Source: Kaistella haifensis DSM 19056
GTDB taxonomy: Bacteria > Bacteroidota > Bacteroidia > Flavobacteriales > Weeksellaceae
Direction of reading: 5' to 3'
NCBI RefSeq assembly: GCF_000735695.2
Contig: NZ_JASZ02000009.1
Location: forward strand, 1-64,000
Length of the DNA stretch: 64,000 bases
The notes beneath the pieces were generated by a model. That model had not been told where the DNA came from. It saw nothing but the letters and a program-made list of their open reading frames with translations, and searched no databases. Below, piece by piece: positions 50,901 through 58,861 of the stretch (position 1 is the stretch's first letter; each line of letters opens with the position of its first letter). The position numbers and the translations under genes were made by a program.

Positions 50901-51069
50901 TGCTTGTTCTACAGGAGCGATGAAGTTTGGGGATATGAATGACAAAACTTCAGAAGTAAGAGCATTATACAGCACAAACAGAAGATACACCTTGCTGGAA
51001 GAAATTGGTACAAAACCAAACGTTTTCTACCATACCAAAGTGAGAAACAGAAAAGAAAACAATGTTTAA
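47974..51069 (+). CDS. actB: Alternative complex III subunit ActB (molybdopterin-like plus Fe-S domains)
   Basis: 1031 residues. The Tat signal TSRRDFLKLLGFS is at about 48-60, set back by an N-terminal extension of nearly 50 residues, the pattern known as TAT-variant-translocated. The molybdopterin-oxidoreductase-like domain (about 75-700) has lost cofactor binding in studied homologues. The C-terminal ferredoxin domain has Cys clusters CTGCGACVIACQ, CQHCNHAPCETVCP, CIGTRYCANNCP and CSMC, giving up to four Fe-S clusters that relay electrons. It starts 21 bases after actA. Confidence 0.94.
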   Translation: MASNKIQFRSIHELKDPSLNAKLAQKEFQNEIPVDELLGDGQSNESGTSRRDFLKLLGFSTAAVTLAACEAPVLKTIPYVVKPHEIIPGIPNYYASTYFDGYDFASVLVKTREGRPIKIEPNPLAKELGKTSARAQAAVLSLYDNDKVKQPKLDGKDDTFNNVDDFVLKGLADAQAGGKKIVVLSHSYASPTFKKLFADFKAKYPTAELVTYDAIPHTAALDAAQEVFGQRALPVYDLAKAQLVVSFQADFLGDYNGGSLETSYAAARKPGPDMLRHIQVESNMSLTGANADTRIKLKPSAVNKVLVEVYNGLNGGATSKEAAEIVKELQAKGSNAVVFADGSKAAHVLAHLINQKLGSTAFTGKASFLKEFDALRYQEFLSWMNAGQVGVLITNNVNPIYSNNKGEDFKKLIAKVPCVVAVADKKNEMYKAAKAVIPVANWLESWGDMTPQTGVYTLMQPTIQKIYKSRQIEESLLVWMNGKNSAANNYYDYLKANAASYIGGTTFNKALYNGVLEGGIATTLSYAGGNAAQAVAQLSGFKASDLELVLYTKTSIGDGTQANNPWLQEMPDPITRLSWDNYLTVSPKDAEKLGLNNDLNARMQLDGSVVNLTVNGVTIKNVPVFIQPGQAEGSMGLALGYGKKGSGKVAETGVNAYPLFDGSNSVLSNVKIEKTGDEHEFAGMQLQNTLMGRYEIAREVPLDTFLNVKFDDEKLGWNKPLEYHTIGGALPAGKIDLWDAFDDTDGPHFNLSVDLNSCTGCGACVIACQAENNVPVVGKEEVRMSRDMFWLRIDRYYSTSVPAEIDKNKDSKLSQEEAISADLNVPGMYGHVFDKESGILNHPADNPDVIFQPVMCQHCNHAPCETVCPVAATSHGKQGQNQMAYNRCIGTRYCANNCPYKVRRFNWFTYNLNDKFDFNQNNDLGRMVLNPDVVVRTRGVMEKCSMCIQMTQNTILEAKKEGRKVKDGEFSTACVNACSTGAMKFGDMNDKTSEVRALYSTNRRYTLLEEIGTKPNVFYHTKVRNRKENNV

Positions 51070-51089
51070 AAATAATAAATAGGTAAAAA

Positions 51090-52487
51090 ATGTCAGGACA
51101 TTACGAAGCTCCGATAAGGGAACCTTTAATTATTGGTCACAAAACTTATCACGATATTACAGAAGATATCGCAAGACCTATCGAAGAAAGAGCCGGAAAA
51201 CTTTGGTGGATTTCATTTTGGATTGCTTTAACGCTATTCATCTATGGATTTGGCTGTATCGCCTACACCATTGGTACCGGTATCGGTTCATGGGGACTCA
51301 ACAGAACCAACAACTGGGGTTGGGATATTACCAACTTCGTATGGTGGGTAGGTATCGGGCACGCAGGAACCCTAATTTCTGCCGTTCTCTTATTATTTAG
51401 ACAAAGATGGAGAATGTCAGTAAACCGTTCTGCTGAAGCGATGACGATTTTCGCCGTGGTACAAGCAGCACTTTTCCCTGTAATCCACATGGGTAGAGTT
51501 TGGGTAGGTTATTGGGTATTCCCTTTGCCAAACCAGTTTGGTTCACTTTGGACTAACTTCAACTCACCGTTACTTTGGGACGTATTTGCAATATCAACTT
51601 ATTTCTCTGTATCTACCGTATTCTGGTTTATGGGATTAATCCCTGACTTTGCGATGATCAGAGACCGTGCTAAAACTCCTTGGACGAAAAGAATCTATAC
51701 ATTCTTAGCATTCGGATGGGGTGGTAAAGCAAAACACTGGCAACGTTTCGAAGAATTATCTTTGGTATTGGCTGGTTTAGCTACACCATTGGTATTCTCG
51801 GTACACACCACGGTATCCTTTGACTTTGCTACTTCGGTAATTAAAGGTTGGCATTCTACCATCTATCCTCCGTATTTCGTTGCGGGAGCAATTTTCTCAG
51901 GATTTGCAATGGTACAAACCTTATTGCTTGTTGCAAGAAAAGTTTGTCACTTGGAAGATTATATCACCAAGTACCACATTGAGATTATGAACATCGTAAT
52001 CATCGTAACAGGTGGAATGGTAACTGTAGCTTATGCAACCGAGTATTTCATAGGATGGTATTCAGGATCAAGATACGAGGATTTTACTTATCTTTCTCCT
52101 GGAGCAGCTACAGGTCCTTATTGGTGGGCATTCTGGTCGCTAATTATCTGTAACCTTGTAGTTCCTGCAGCATTCTGGTTCAAAAGAGTACGAACCAACA
52201 TCTTTGCAACATTTATTATTGCTTTGATTATCAATATCGGGATGTGGTTTGAAAGATTTGATATTATCGTTATCAACATTTCAAGAGATTATTTACCAAG
52301 TTCATGGACCATGTTTAAACCAACCATCATTGATGTAGGAGTATTCCTTGGAACGATAGGATTTTTCGGAGTGTTATTTTTATTGTACGCCAGAACTTTC
52401 CCTGTAATTGCACAGGCTGAATTAAAGTCTATTTTGAAAATATCTGGTGAAACTTATAAAGCAAAAGAAGAAGATGAGCACCACTAA
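51090..52487 (+). CDS. actC: Alternative complex III subunit ActC (NrfD-like)
   Basis: 465 residues with about ten membrane helices, an NrfD/PsrC-type quinol-binding subunit. Typical blocks are WWVGIGHAGTLISAVLLLFR, PVIHMGRVW and AKHWQRFEELSLVLAGLATP. It forms the membrane menaquinol-oxidising site together with ActF. The gene overlaps actD by 14 bases. Confidence 0.93.
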   Translation: MSGHYEAPIREPLIIGHKTYHDITEDIARPIEERAGKLWWISFWIALTLFIYGFGCIAYTIGTGIGSWGLNRTNNWGWDITNFVWWVGIGHAGTLISAVLLLFRQRWRMSVNRSAEAMTIFAVVQAALFPVIHMGRVWVGYWVFPLPNQFGSLWTNFNSPLLWDVFAISTYFSVSTVFWFMGLIPDFAMIRDRAKTPWTKRIYTFLAFGWGGKAKHWQRFEELSLVLAGLATPLVFSVHTTVSFDFATSVIKGWHSTIYPPYFVAGAIFSGFAMVQTLLLVARKVCHLEDYITKYHIEIMNIVIIVTGGMVTVAYATEYFIGWYSGSRYEDFTYLSPGAATGPYWWAFWSLIICNLVVPAAFWFKRVRTNIFATFIIALIINIGMWFERFDIIVINISRDYLPSSWTMFKPTIIDVGVFLGTIGFFGVLFLLYARTFPVIAQAELKSILKISGETYKAKEEDEHH

Positions 52488-52995
52488 AAGAATATTTGGA
52501 ATATATGCAGACGACGATGATTTAATGAACGGCGTACATGCATTCAACGACAAAGGAATTAAAATAGACGAAGTCTATACTCCGTTTCCGGTTCACGGGC
52601 TTGATAAAGCCTTAGGTCTTAGAAAAACCAGAATTTCCGATGCTGCTTTTCTTTATGCAGTATATGGAGTTACTATCGGTAGCTTGGTTACATGGTACAC
52701 TATGAATCACGACTGGCCACAAAACATTGGTGGTAAACCAGCTTTCGATTGGGCGCACAACATGCCTGCATTTGTGGTTCCGATGTTTGAATTAATGGTA
52801 TTCTGTGCAGCTCACATGATGTCGCTTACTTTCTTGGTAAGAAACAAAATGTACCCAGGATGTCCTCCTCAAAACCCGGATCCTAGAACTACCGATGATA
52901 AATTCATGATGGAATTTGTTACAGATAATGTGGATGCTGTAAAGCAAATCCTGATTGATACCGGTGTTGAAGAAATAACTGTAAAAGATGCTTAA
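52474..52995 (+). CDS. actD: Alternative complex III subunit ActD (DUF3341)
   Basis: 173 residues. DUF3341 domain: FGIYADDDDLMNGVHAFNDK, VYTPFPVHGLDKALGL, then two membrane helices (FLYAVYGVTIGSLVTWYTM; MPAFVVPMFELMVFCAAHMM), and the C-terminal DDKFMMEF block. ATG 52474 overlaps the end of actC; a GTG 27 bases earlier would add only a basic stretch. Confidence 0.92.
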   Translation: MSTTKRIFGIYADDDDLMNGVHAFNDKGIKIDEVYTPFPVHGLDKALGLRKTRISDAAFLYAVYGVTIGSLVTWYTMNHDWPQNIGGKPAFDWAHNMPAFVVPMFELMVFCAAHMMSLTFLVRNKMYPGCPPQNPDPRTTDDKFMMEFVTDNVDAVKQILIDTGVEEITVKDA

Positions 52996-53674
52996 AATGA
53001 CAAAGAATATTATAAAAATTACAGCTATCTTAGGATTTGCAGCAATTTCCTTAAGTTCTTGCAGTAAAGAAAATCCGCCTTTAGTGTATTTTCCGGATAT
53101 GTACTATCCTGTAGCTTATGATCCTTTGATGAAAGCTGAAGATGCATATTCAACTCATGAGAATGAGATTCCTGCTTTCGTTAAAAATAATGGGGCTACT
53201 GGCTTAGGACCTGTAAATGGTACTGTTGTTCATGATAAAGATGGAGTTGCAGATGTTGCTGCTAATGATAGAATGACTCCTGATCAATATAATGCTGGTT
53301 ACGATGAGTCTAAAACCATTACAACTTCTCCACTTAATCCTGCTAACCAAGCAGCTGATATAGAAAGAGGAAAAGGTTTGTACGACAAAACTTGTTCAGC
53401 TTGTCATGGTACAGGAGGAGACGGACAAGGTCCAATAGTAGTAAGTGGAGCTTATTCTGGTGTTCCTAATTATGCGGACAGAGAAATGACGGTAGGATCT
53501 GTACATTATGTTTTAACCAATGGTAGAAACGCAATGGGTTCTTATGCAGGGCAACTTACACCGGGTGACCGTTGGAGAGTCGCAATGTATGTAATGAGTG
53601 CATTCAAAGGCGGAATTGCTCCCGCAACTCCTGTCGTTGCTTCAGCAAGTGTAACAACTATTCCTCAAAAATAA
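52988..53674 (+). CDS. actE: Alternative complex III subunit ActE (monoheme lipoprotein cytochrome c)
   Basis: 228 residues. A lipoprotein signal ends in ISLSSC (lipobox). The mature region begins with PPLVYFPDMYYPVAYDP, characteristic of ActE, and one CSACH heme motif lies in RGKGLYDKTCSACHGTGGDG. It receives electrons from ActA and passes them to a terminal oxidase. ATG 52988 overlaps actD by 8 bases; ATG 52997 is equally possible. The C-terminal Ala/Val/Ser tail is not conserved. Confidence 0.9.
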   Translation: MLKMTKNIIKITAILGFAAISLSSCSKENPPLVYFPDMYYPVAYDPLMKAEDAYSTHENEIPAFVKNNGATGLGPVNGTVVHDKDGVADVAANDRMTPDQYNAGYDESKTITTSPLNPANQAADIERGKGLYDKTCSACHGTGGDGQGPIVVSGAYSGVPNYADREMTVGSVHYVLTNGRNAMGSYAGQLTPGDRWRVAMYVMSAFKGGIAPATPVVASASVTTIPQK

Positions 53675-53688
53675 AAAAGTATTAAAAA

Positions 53689-55020
53689 ATGTATAGTTTT
53701 TCACCTAAATTAAGATTATATTCAATCATATTTATCGCTCTGGGATTAGTGCTTTTTGGTGCAGGTTATTTTATGAATAAATCATTAAGCCCTGAAAAGA
53801 TAGAACACATGATGGAAGCGGTACATGCCGGAGGAAATCATGCACCTACTCATTCCAGCGAAATGGTTGGTCCACAAGATCACGAAGCTCATTTGGAACA
53901 TGCGACCTTGCAAGTTCACAATCAGCCATTGGCGGCTATTCACACAGTTGCTGTGTTTTTATTTGCTTTAAGCTGTTGTGCATTGTTCTTTTATTGTATC
54001 CAGAATGTGGCACACGCAGGTTGGTCTATCATCATTCTAAGAGTTATGGAGGCGATTGCTTCTTATATTCCTTATGGTGGTGCAATCCTATTGATCATTA
54101 TGATTTTGAATGTCACTCACCAAGGGCATCTCTTTCACTGGATGGATCCCGAATTGACAGAACCAGGAAATGTTCACTTCGACGCTATTCTTTTTGAAAA
54201 GAAGATTTTCCTTAATATTCCTTTCTACGCGATCAGAACGATTATTTATGTAGTTGGAGCCTCATTCTTCGCTTGGAAACTGAAATCTCTTTCAAAAAAA
54301 GTTGACGAAACCAAAAGTAGAAAAGTCTATGCAAGCTATTACAGCTGGAGTGTTGGTTACATCGCATTCTTTGGTTTTGCTTCTGCAGCATGGGCTTGGG
54401 ATTGGTTGATGTCAATCGACCCGCACTGGTATTCTACAATGTATATTTGGTACGCGATGGTAAGCTGTCTTTCGTCTTCTATCGCTGCTATTATTCTGAT
54501 CAGTGTTTATTTAAAGAAAAAAGGATTTTTACCTCAGTTCAATGATAATCACTTACACGATTTAGGAGTTTTCCTTTTCGCTACCAGTATGCTTTGGACT
54601 TATACTTGGTTCGCTCAATTCATGCTGTATTGGTATGCTAACGTTCCGGAAGAGGTTAACTATTTCTTCGGAAGATTCAAATATTATTCTCCAACATTTT
54701 TACCAATGTTGATTATCAACTTCCTTATTCCACTTTTGGTATTAGTAAGTTCTAGCATTAAGAGAAATTATACGGTGGTTACTGTAATGGCGGTAGTTGT
54801 ACTTTGTGGACATTGGTTAGATTATTTTAATATGGTGATGCCGGGAACGGTAGGCCCTTATTGGAAAACTCCTGAAGTTCTATTGTTGAATTTAGGATCA
54901 GTACTATTCGGAGTAGGTTTATTCATCTTTGTGGTAATGACAGCGCTTTCTAAGCTGAAATTACTTCCGGAAGGTAACCCATTCCTTAAAGAGTCTAAAA
55001 TTTACGAATACCCTTTCTAA
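53689..55020 (+). CDS. actF: Alternative complex III subunit ActF
   Basis: 443 residues with about ten membrane helices, the second NrfD-like quinone-binding subunit. Visible blocks are WAWDWLMSIDPHWYSTMYIWY, LWTYTWFAQFMLYWYANVPEE and CGHWLDYFNMVMPGTVGPYW. A His-rich periplasmic loop follows the first helix (HAGGNHAPTHSSEMV). It is the last gene of the operon; a terminator follows, and no cytochrome oxidase genes come after it. Confidence 0.92.
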   Translation: MYSFSPKLRLYSIIFIALGLVLFGAGYFMNKSLSPEKIEHMMEAVHAGGNHAPTHSSEMVGPQDHEAHLEHATLQVHNQPLAAIHTVAVFLFALSCCALFFYCIQNVAHAGWSIIILRVMEAIASYIPYGGAILLIIMILNVTHQGHLFHWMDPELTEPGNVHFDAILFEKKIFLNIPFYAIRTIIYVVGASFFAWKLKSLSKKVDETKSRKVYASYYSWSVGYIAFFGFASAAWAWDWLMSIDPHWYSTMYIWYAMVSCLSSSIAAIILISVYLKKKGFLPQFNDNHLHDLGVFLFATSMLWTYTWFAQFMLYWYANVPEEVNYFFGRFKYYSPTFLPMLIINFLIPLLVLVSSSIKRNYTVVTVMAVVVLCGHWLDYFNMVMPGTVGPYWKTPEVLLLNLGSVLFGVGLFIFVVMTALSKLKLLPEGNPFLKESKIYEYPF

Positions 55021-55039
55021 TTAAGGTATTCCAATATAC

Positions 55040-55075
55040 AAAAGTCCTGGTAATTCGATTATCAGGACTTTATTC
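55040..55075 (+). terminator. Terminator of the alternative complex III operon
   Basis: AAAGTCCTG (55041-55049) pairs with CAGGACTTT (55063-55071). The second 21-bp-period array begins directly after it. Confidence 0.85.
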
Positions 55076-55094
55076 TTAATGTTAAACTCTTTAA

Positions 55095-55283
55095 ATTCGA
55101 CGAAGAGTCTTTTTAATTCAATCTTGAACCTTTTTTACTCAATGTTGAGTTGTTTTAATTCAAAGAAGAATCTTTTTAACTCAAAGATGAATCTTTTTAA
55201 TTCAAAGTTGAGTTGTTTTAAATCAATCAAGAATATTTTTAATTCAAAGATGAACATTTCTAATTCAACATTGAGTTTTAAGA
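55095..55283 (+). repeat. Degenerate 21-bp-period tandem array 2
   Basis: Nine units of exactly 21 bp start at 55095, 55116, 55137, 55158, 55179, 55200, 55221, 55242 and 55263; a partial unit precedes them. The core is ATTCAAAGATGAATCTTT, with variants such as CAAAGTTGAGTTG. As seven codons, the array keeps one frame open from ATG 55079 to 55351 (90 codons) encoding heptads like LFNSKMN and IFNSKMN, rich in Asn/Ser/Lys/Phe. Another frame hits TAA at most unit borders. Coding status is unresolved. The array, its flanks and two terminators fill the 390-bp gap. Confidence 0.82.
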
Positions 55284-55352
55284 TGATTATTTTTTCAAAA
55301 ATAGATTTCAATTGGAAGACTTTGTACGAGGACGCTGTTATATCACCATAAA

Positions 55353-55387
55353 AAAAATATTTCCCGGCATTGTCGGGAATTTTTTTA
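55353..55387. terminator. Bidirectional terminator after array 2
   Basis: TTCCCG (55361-55366) pairs with CGGGAA (55374-55379) between an A-run and a T-run. It overlaps the -7 box of the next gene at its 3' edge. Confidence 0.8.
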
Positions 55388-55393
55388 AATTTG
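55386..55393 (+). promoter_or_regulatory. -7 box of the lipoprotein-apt unit
   Basis: TAAATTTG (exact) 17 bases before ATG 55411. It lies downstream of the in-frame ATG at 55312, so the shorter start is used. Confidence 0.55.
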
Positions 55394-55410
55394 TAATAAA
55401 CCCATCACTT

Positions 55411-56562
55411 ATGAAGAAAATCGTGTTTTTGTTTCTTTTTTGCTTTTTAATGATTTCTTGCAAGAAAGATTCCGTAGATGCTACCAATACCAAAACTTTG
55501 CAATCGAGTATTAATGATATGGCATCGAGTTTAAATACCTTAAAGCAAGTGAAATTCAGTGAGGCTTTATACATCCTGAAAACATTCGGGGTGGAAGCGG
55601 ATGGTGATGTGAACGAACTGAACGCTTTAGGAAAATTAATTGATGGAAAAAAAGTTCCCGAGATTTTCGCACTTGCAGATCAAGTAGCCAAAAAAAATGG
55701 AATCGACTGGAGCAGTACGGGACCACCTTCATTAGGTGAAATGAATATTTTCGGAAATGAAATGGCAAAAGAATCGGATCCAAATGATATTTCGGCAAGT
55801 TCCTTAAATATTATTACAAAACCTATGGCGGTTGATAGTGTTTTAGGTCCAAAATCCTTACAAATCGTACCAAGGTTGGTCGATCGCTCAGGAAACCCAA
55901 TTGTCTTCGAAGGAGCAGCTTTGGAAACGGTTCTTGAAGTTTTCAGCAACGGACGTAGAATTCTTACCTCCAAAAATTTGATGTTGGATAATAATTTCAA
56001 AGGCTTTAATATGCGATTTGCATCTTTGCCGGCCGAGAAAATTTCCAATAACCAAATCGACATCACCGTTTCTGTAAAGACAACCAAGAAAACCTTTAAA
56101 ATGTCCAAAATCGGTGTGACTGTAAATCCAAAAGCATTATTAATGCCTACAGGAAATTCGGCTAATAATCCGACCAACGTAACTGCTGATCCATCTGTAA
56201 TCCCAGATCAAACTGCAACCACTACAGAAACGCCTGTAGCAGCCACAGCAGATCCCAAAACTAGTGTATCTAAATTTTTAAATAATTTGAGCGCGAAGAA
56301 CTTGAAAGGAGCCTACGATACGTCGGATAATCCAAGTTGGGGTTCTTATGAAACGTTTTCCAACCCGACTACCGGGTTTGGTGCTGTGAAAAATATTAAT
56401 GTAAAAAATATCACTACAAATAGTGTAAGTAGCAATAACGCAAGTGTGAACGCTACCTACGATGTAACTGATAAAAATGGGCAAACCACCTCGCTTTTGG
56501 TGACATTCGGTTTAAAGAATGTTAACGGAGAATGGAAGATTTCAAGCTATAAAATCAATTAA
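55411..56562 (+). CDS. Putative lipoprotein with C-terminal NTF2-like region
   Basis: 383 residues. A lipoprotein signal ends in FLMISC (lipobox). The N-terminal part (about 25-140) is helical (SSINDMASSLNTLKQV), a beta-rich middle follows (about 150-270), then a Pro/Thr-rich linker, and a C-terminal domain of about 100 residues (VSKFLNNLSAKNLKGAYDTS to NGEWKISSYKIN) that resembles DUF4878/NTF2-like lipoprotein domains. Function unknown. apt follows after 2 bases, suggesting co-transcription. Confidence 0.75.
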   Translation: MKKIVFLFLFCFLMISCKKDSVDATNTKTLQSSINDMASSLNTLKQVKFSEALYILKTFGVEADGDVNELNALGKLIDGKKVPEIFALADQVAKKNGIDWSSTGPPSLGEMNIFGNEMAKESDPNDISASSLNIITKPMAVDSVLGPKSLQIVPRLVDRSGNPIVFEGAALETVLEVFSNGRRILTSKNLMLDNNFKGFNMRFASLPAEKISNNQIDITVSVKTTKKTFKMSKIGVTVNPKALLMPTGNSANNPTNVTADPSVIPDQTATTTETPVAATADPKTSVSKFLNNLSAKNLKGAYDTSDNPSWGSYETFSNPTTGFGAVKNINVKNITTNSVSSNNASVNATYDVTDKNGQTTSLLVTFGLKNVNGEWKISSYKIN

Positions 56563-56564
56563 AA

Positions 56565-57101
56565 ATGAGTAAAAGCGAACTTATCCGAAATTTAGAAAAT
56601 ACGATAGAAAATATTCCAGATTTTCCGAAACCAGGGATTCAATTTAAAGATATCACACCGATTTTTCTTAAACCGAAACTGTACGAAGATGTAATCGCTG
56701 ATCTTGTGAATTTCAGCCGGGGAAAAGTAGATGCGGTTTGTGGAATTGAAAGTCGCGGTTATCTTTTCGGAATTGCGATAGCAGTTGCATTGGAAGTGCC
56801 TTTTATTTTGATCAGAAAAGCTGGAAAACTACCGCCACCATTCATTGGTGAAAAGTACGATCTGGAATACGGTTCGGCAGAAATCCAAATGCGAACCGGA
56901 CAAATAAAACCCGGACAAAGAGTTCTGATTCACGACGATTTGCTTGCAACCGGAGGAACCACCCAAGCTGCAGCACAATTGGTTGAAAAACAAGGGGCAA
57001 AGGTTGTTCAATTCAGTTTTTTAATTGGTTTAAAAGACCTTCGCGGCGAGGAACTTCTGAAGAAATTCAATGCAGAAGTTTACAGCATTTTAGAATATTA
57101 A
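56565..57101 (+). CDS. apt: Adenine phosphoribosyltransferase
   Basis: 178 residues. It salvages adenine to AMP using PRPP. FPKPGIQFKDITPIF, GIESRGYLFGIAIA and the PRPP loop LIHDDLLATGGTTQAA are canonical. Cytosolic dimer. It is expressed behind the lipoprotein gene from the promoter at 55386. Confidence 0.96.
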   Translation: MSKSELIRNLENTIENIPDFPKPGIQFKDITPIFLKPKLYEDVIADLVNFSRGKVDAVCGIESRGYLFGIAIAVALEVPFILIRKAGKLPPPFIGEKYDLEYGSAEIQMRTGQIKPGQRVLIHDDLLATGGTTQAAAQLVEKQGAKVVQFSFLIGLKDLRGEELLKKFNAEVYSILEY

Positions 57102-57177
57102 GATGCATAAGATTCTTCTCAAAAAATCATTATTTTGCGGTGTTTTTAATAAAGAAAATGTTTTTTCAGACATAATT

Positions 57178-57207
57178 TTGTAAATCGTTATAAAACATCT
57201 AAATTTG
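57178..57207 (+). promoter_or_regulatory. TPR-ribH promoter (TTG-N19-TAAATTTG)
   Basis: TTG at 57178-57180, a 19-base spacer and an exact -7 box at 57200-57207 followed by CAC. A second exact box, TAATTTTG (57173-57180), overlaps the -33 element and could be a tandem start. Confidence 0.6.
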
Positions 57208-57229
57208 CACTTCAATTTTTAATACTATT

Positions 57230-57940
57230 ATGGCAAAAGATAAAGCGAACATCCACCGAAAAGATCTAGAAGGAAAGGAAACTGTAGAAATTTTCAAAGA
57301 TTTGGACCGTGGCGCATTGGACACAGAACGTTTTTTAGAAAAACATTCTAAAACACTAATTACTGTTTTTGGTGCTTTGGTTATCGCAGTGTTAGGCTAT
57401 TTTGCATTTCAGCAATTTTATGTAGCACCAAGAAACGAAGAAGCTACATTGAGTTATCTTGCAGCTCAGAAAAACTTAGCTGACGGAAAAGAAGAATTAG
57501 CTTTAGGCGGAAAAACTGCTGCAAATCCTGGTTATTTGGGAACATACAAGGAATATTCTGGGACTAAAGTAGGGAAACTTGCTGCTTACAACGCAGGTCT
57601 TTTGAAATTCAAAGAAGGTAAATACCAAGAAGCATATGACCTGCTTGATAAATTTTCTTCAGGAAATAAAATCTTGATGGCTTTGAAGTACGGTGCAATG
57701 GCTGATTGCCAAATAAACCTTAATAAAAATGACGAAGCTTTATCATTATTAGACAAAGCAACTTCTGCATCAGATGATCCTTACACTTCTTACTATTTCA
57801 CAAGAAAAGCAGGTTTAGTAGCATTAGCATTGAAAAAGAATGCTGAAGCGAAGAAATACTTCTCTACCATCGACGAAAAATATCAAGATTACGATAACGG
57901 AATGTCCGATTCCTATATCGAAATGGTAAAATATTACTAA
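57230..57940 (+). CDS. Membrane-anchored TPR protein, YfgM-like
   Basis: 236 residues. A cytosolic N-terminal segment (about 1-40) precedes a single membrane helix (TVFGALVIAVLGYFAFQQF). The soluble part has TPR-like helices (AYNAGLLKFKEGKYQEAYDLL, ADCQINLNKNDEALSLL). It resembles the YfgM/ancillary SecYEG translocon group. It is followed 12 bases later by ribH, a frequent pairing in flavobacteria. Confidence 0.8.
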   Translation: MAKDKANIHRKDLEGKETVEIFKDLDRGALDTERFLEKHSKTLITVFGALVIAVLGYFAFQQFYVAPRNEEATLSYLAAQKNLADGKEELALGGKTAANPGYLGTYKEYSGTKVGKLAAYNAGLLKFKEGKYQEAYDLLDKFSSGNKILMALKYGAMADCQINLNKNDEALSLLDKATSASDDPYTSYYFTRKAGLVALALKKNAEAKKYFSTIDEKYQDYDNGMSDSYIEMVKYY

Positions 57941-57952
57941 ATAAAATATACA

Positions 57953-58471
57953 ATGGCAACGGTAAATCTTTCAGATTACAAACCATTACAGATTAATGAT
58001 GCCGGTTCTTTTCGAATTGGCATTGTTGTTTCTGAATGGAACGATTTTGTAACCCATAATCTTCGCGACGGTGCGGTAGAAGTTTTGAAAAAAGAAGGCG
58101 TAAAAGAAGAAAATATCTCAATTTTTAAAGTTCCGGGCGCTTTTGAACTCAATTATGCTTCAATGCAACTTTGCAAAGAAAGAAAATTCGATGCGGTGAT
58201 TGCGATTGGATGTGTGATTCGTGGGGAAACTCCGCATTTCGACTATGTTTGTTCAGCAGTTGCACAAGGAATTAAAGATTGTAATATTTTAACTGATGTG
58301 CCCACTATTTTCTGTCTGTTGACCGATGACAACAAAGAACAATCCATCGCCAGAAGCGGTGGAAGCTTAGGAAACAAAGGAATAGAGGCGGCAGTAACAT
58401 CTTTGCAAATGATTGATTTTAAAAGAAATCTCTCTGAGAAAAAAGGGAATATTGGTTTCGGAAATTTGTAG
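57953..58471 (+). CDS. ribH: 6,7-dimethyl-8-ribityllumazine synthase
   Basis: 172 residues. The penultimate step of riboflavin synthesis. GAFELNYASMQLCKE, VIAIGCVIRGETPHFDYVCS (with the catalytic His in TPHFDY) and NIGFG are canonical. It probably assembles as a pentamer or icosahedral shell. No FMN riboswitch is visible upstream; expression follows the TPR gene. Confidence 0.95.
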   Translation: MATVNLSDYKPLQINDAGSFRIGIVVSEWNDFVTHNLRDGAVEVLKKEGVKEENISIFKVPGAFELNYASMQLCKERKFDAVIAIGCVIRGETPHFDYVCSAVAQGIKDCNILTDVPTIFCLLTDDNKEQSIARSGGSLGNKGIEAAVTSLQMIDFKRNLSEKKGNIGFGNL

Positions 58472-58500
58472 TTTTACTATGAATTTAAATCTCCTTTTTT

Positions 58501-58770
58501 ATGAATTTGAGAGGAATAAATACTTATAAATGGATTCTAAAAAATCAAACCGTTTTTGTACTTAGGGATTTTTTATCTCGTGGTGTCTTTGGTTTTACGA
58601 GTTGTTTTTATTTTTCATCCGATTACCAACGCAGATTTTGGGATTTTTGAAAGTTTAAAAATCATATTATTAGGATTGCTCAGCGATATTTTTGTATCTG
58701 TTTTATCGAGTAGTTTGTTGGCGCTGTAATTTCTGTGGCAGAATTGGGTGAATGATTGGGTATCCGTATA
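58501..58770 (+). pseudogene. Decayed N-terminal fragment of an LTA-synthase-family sulfatase
   Basis: From ATG 58501 the sequence reads MNLRGINTYKWILKNQTVFV, then a 1-base frameshift near 58561 moves the continuation to the next frame: LGIFYLVVSLVLRVVFIFHP, ITNADFGIFESLKIILLGLL and SDIFVSVLSSSLLAL before a TAA at 58727. This looks like the first two membrane helices of the sulfatase/phosphoethanolamine-transferase type proteins of Chryseobacterium. No catalytic domain follows; after FLWQNWVNDW the sequence ends. Outside this remnant the gap 58472-58861 shows nothing. Confidence 0.6.
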
Positions 58771-58861
58771 TTAATCAACAAGTAATTGGTTAAAGCGAAA
58801 TAAGCTCAATCAATAATTTTTAATATCTTTAATTTCAAATTTTATTTAAACGATATTCATT

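Noticed and set aside
55079-55351. The 90-codon heptad frame as a confident protein-coding gene
   Set aside because: Openness follows from the 21-bp period, there is no -7 box before it and the composition is low-complexity; kept only as a repeat.
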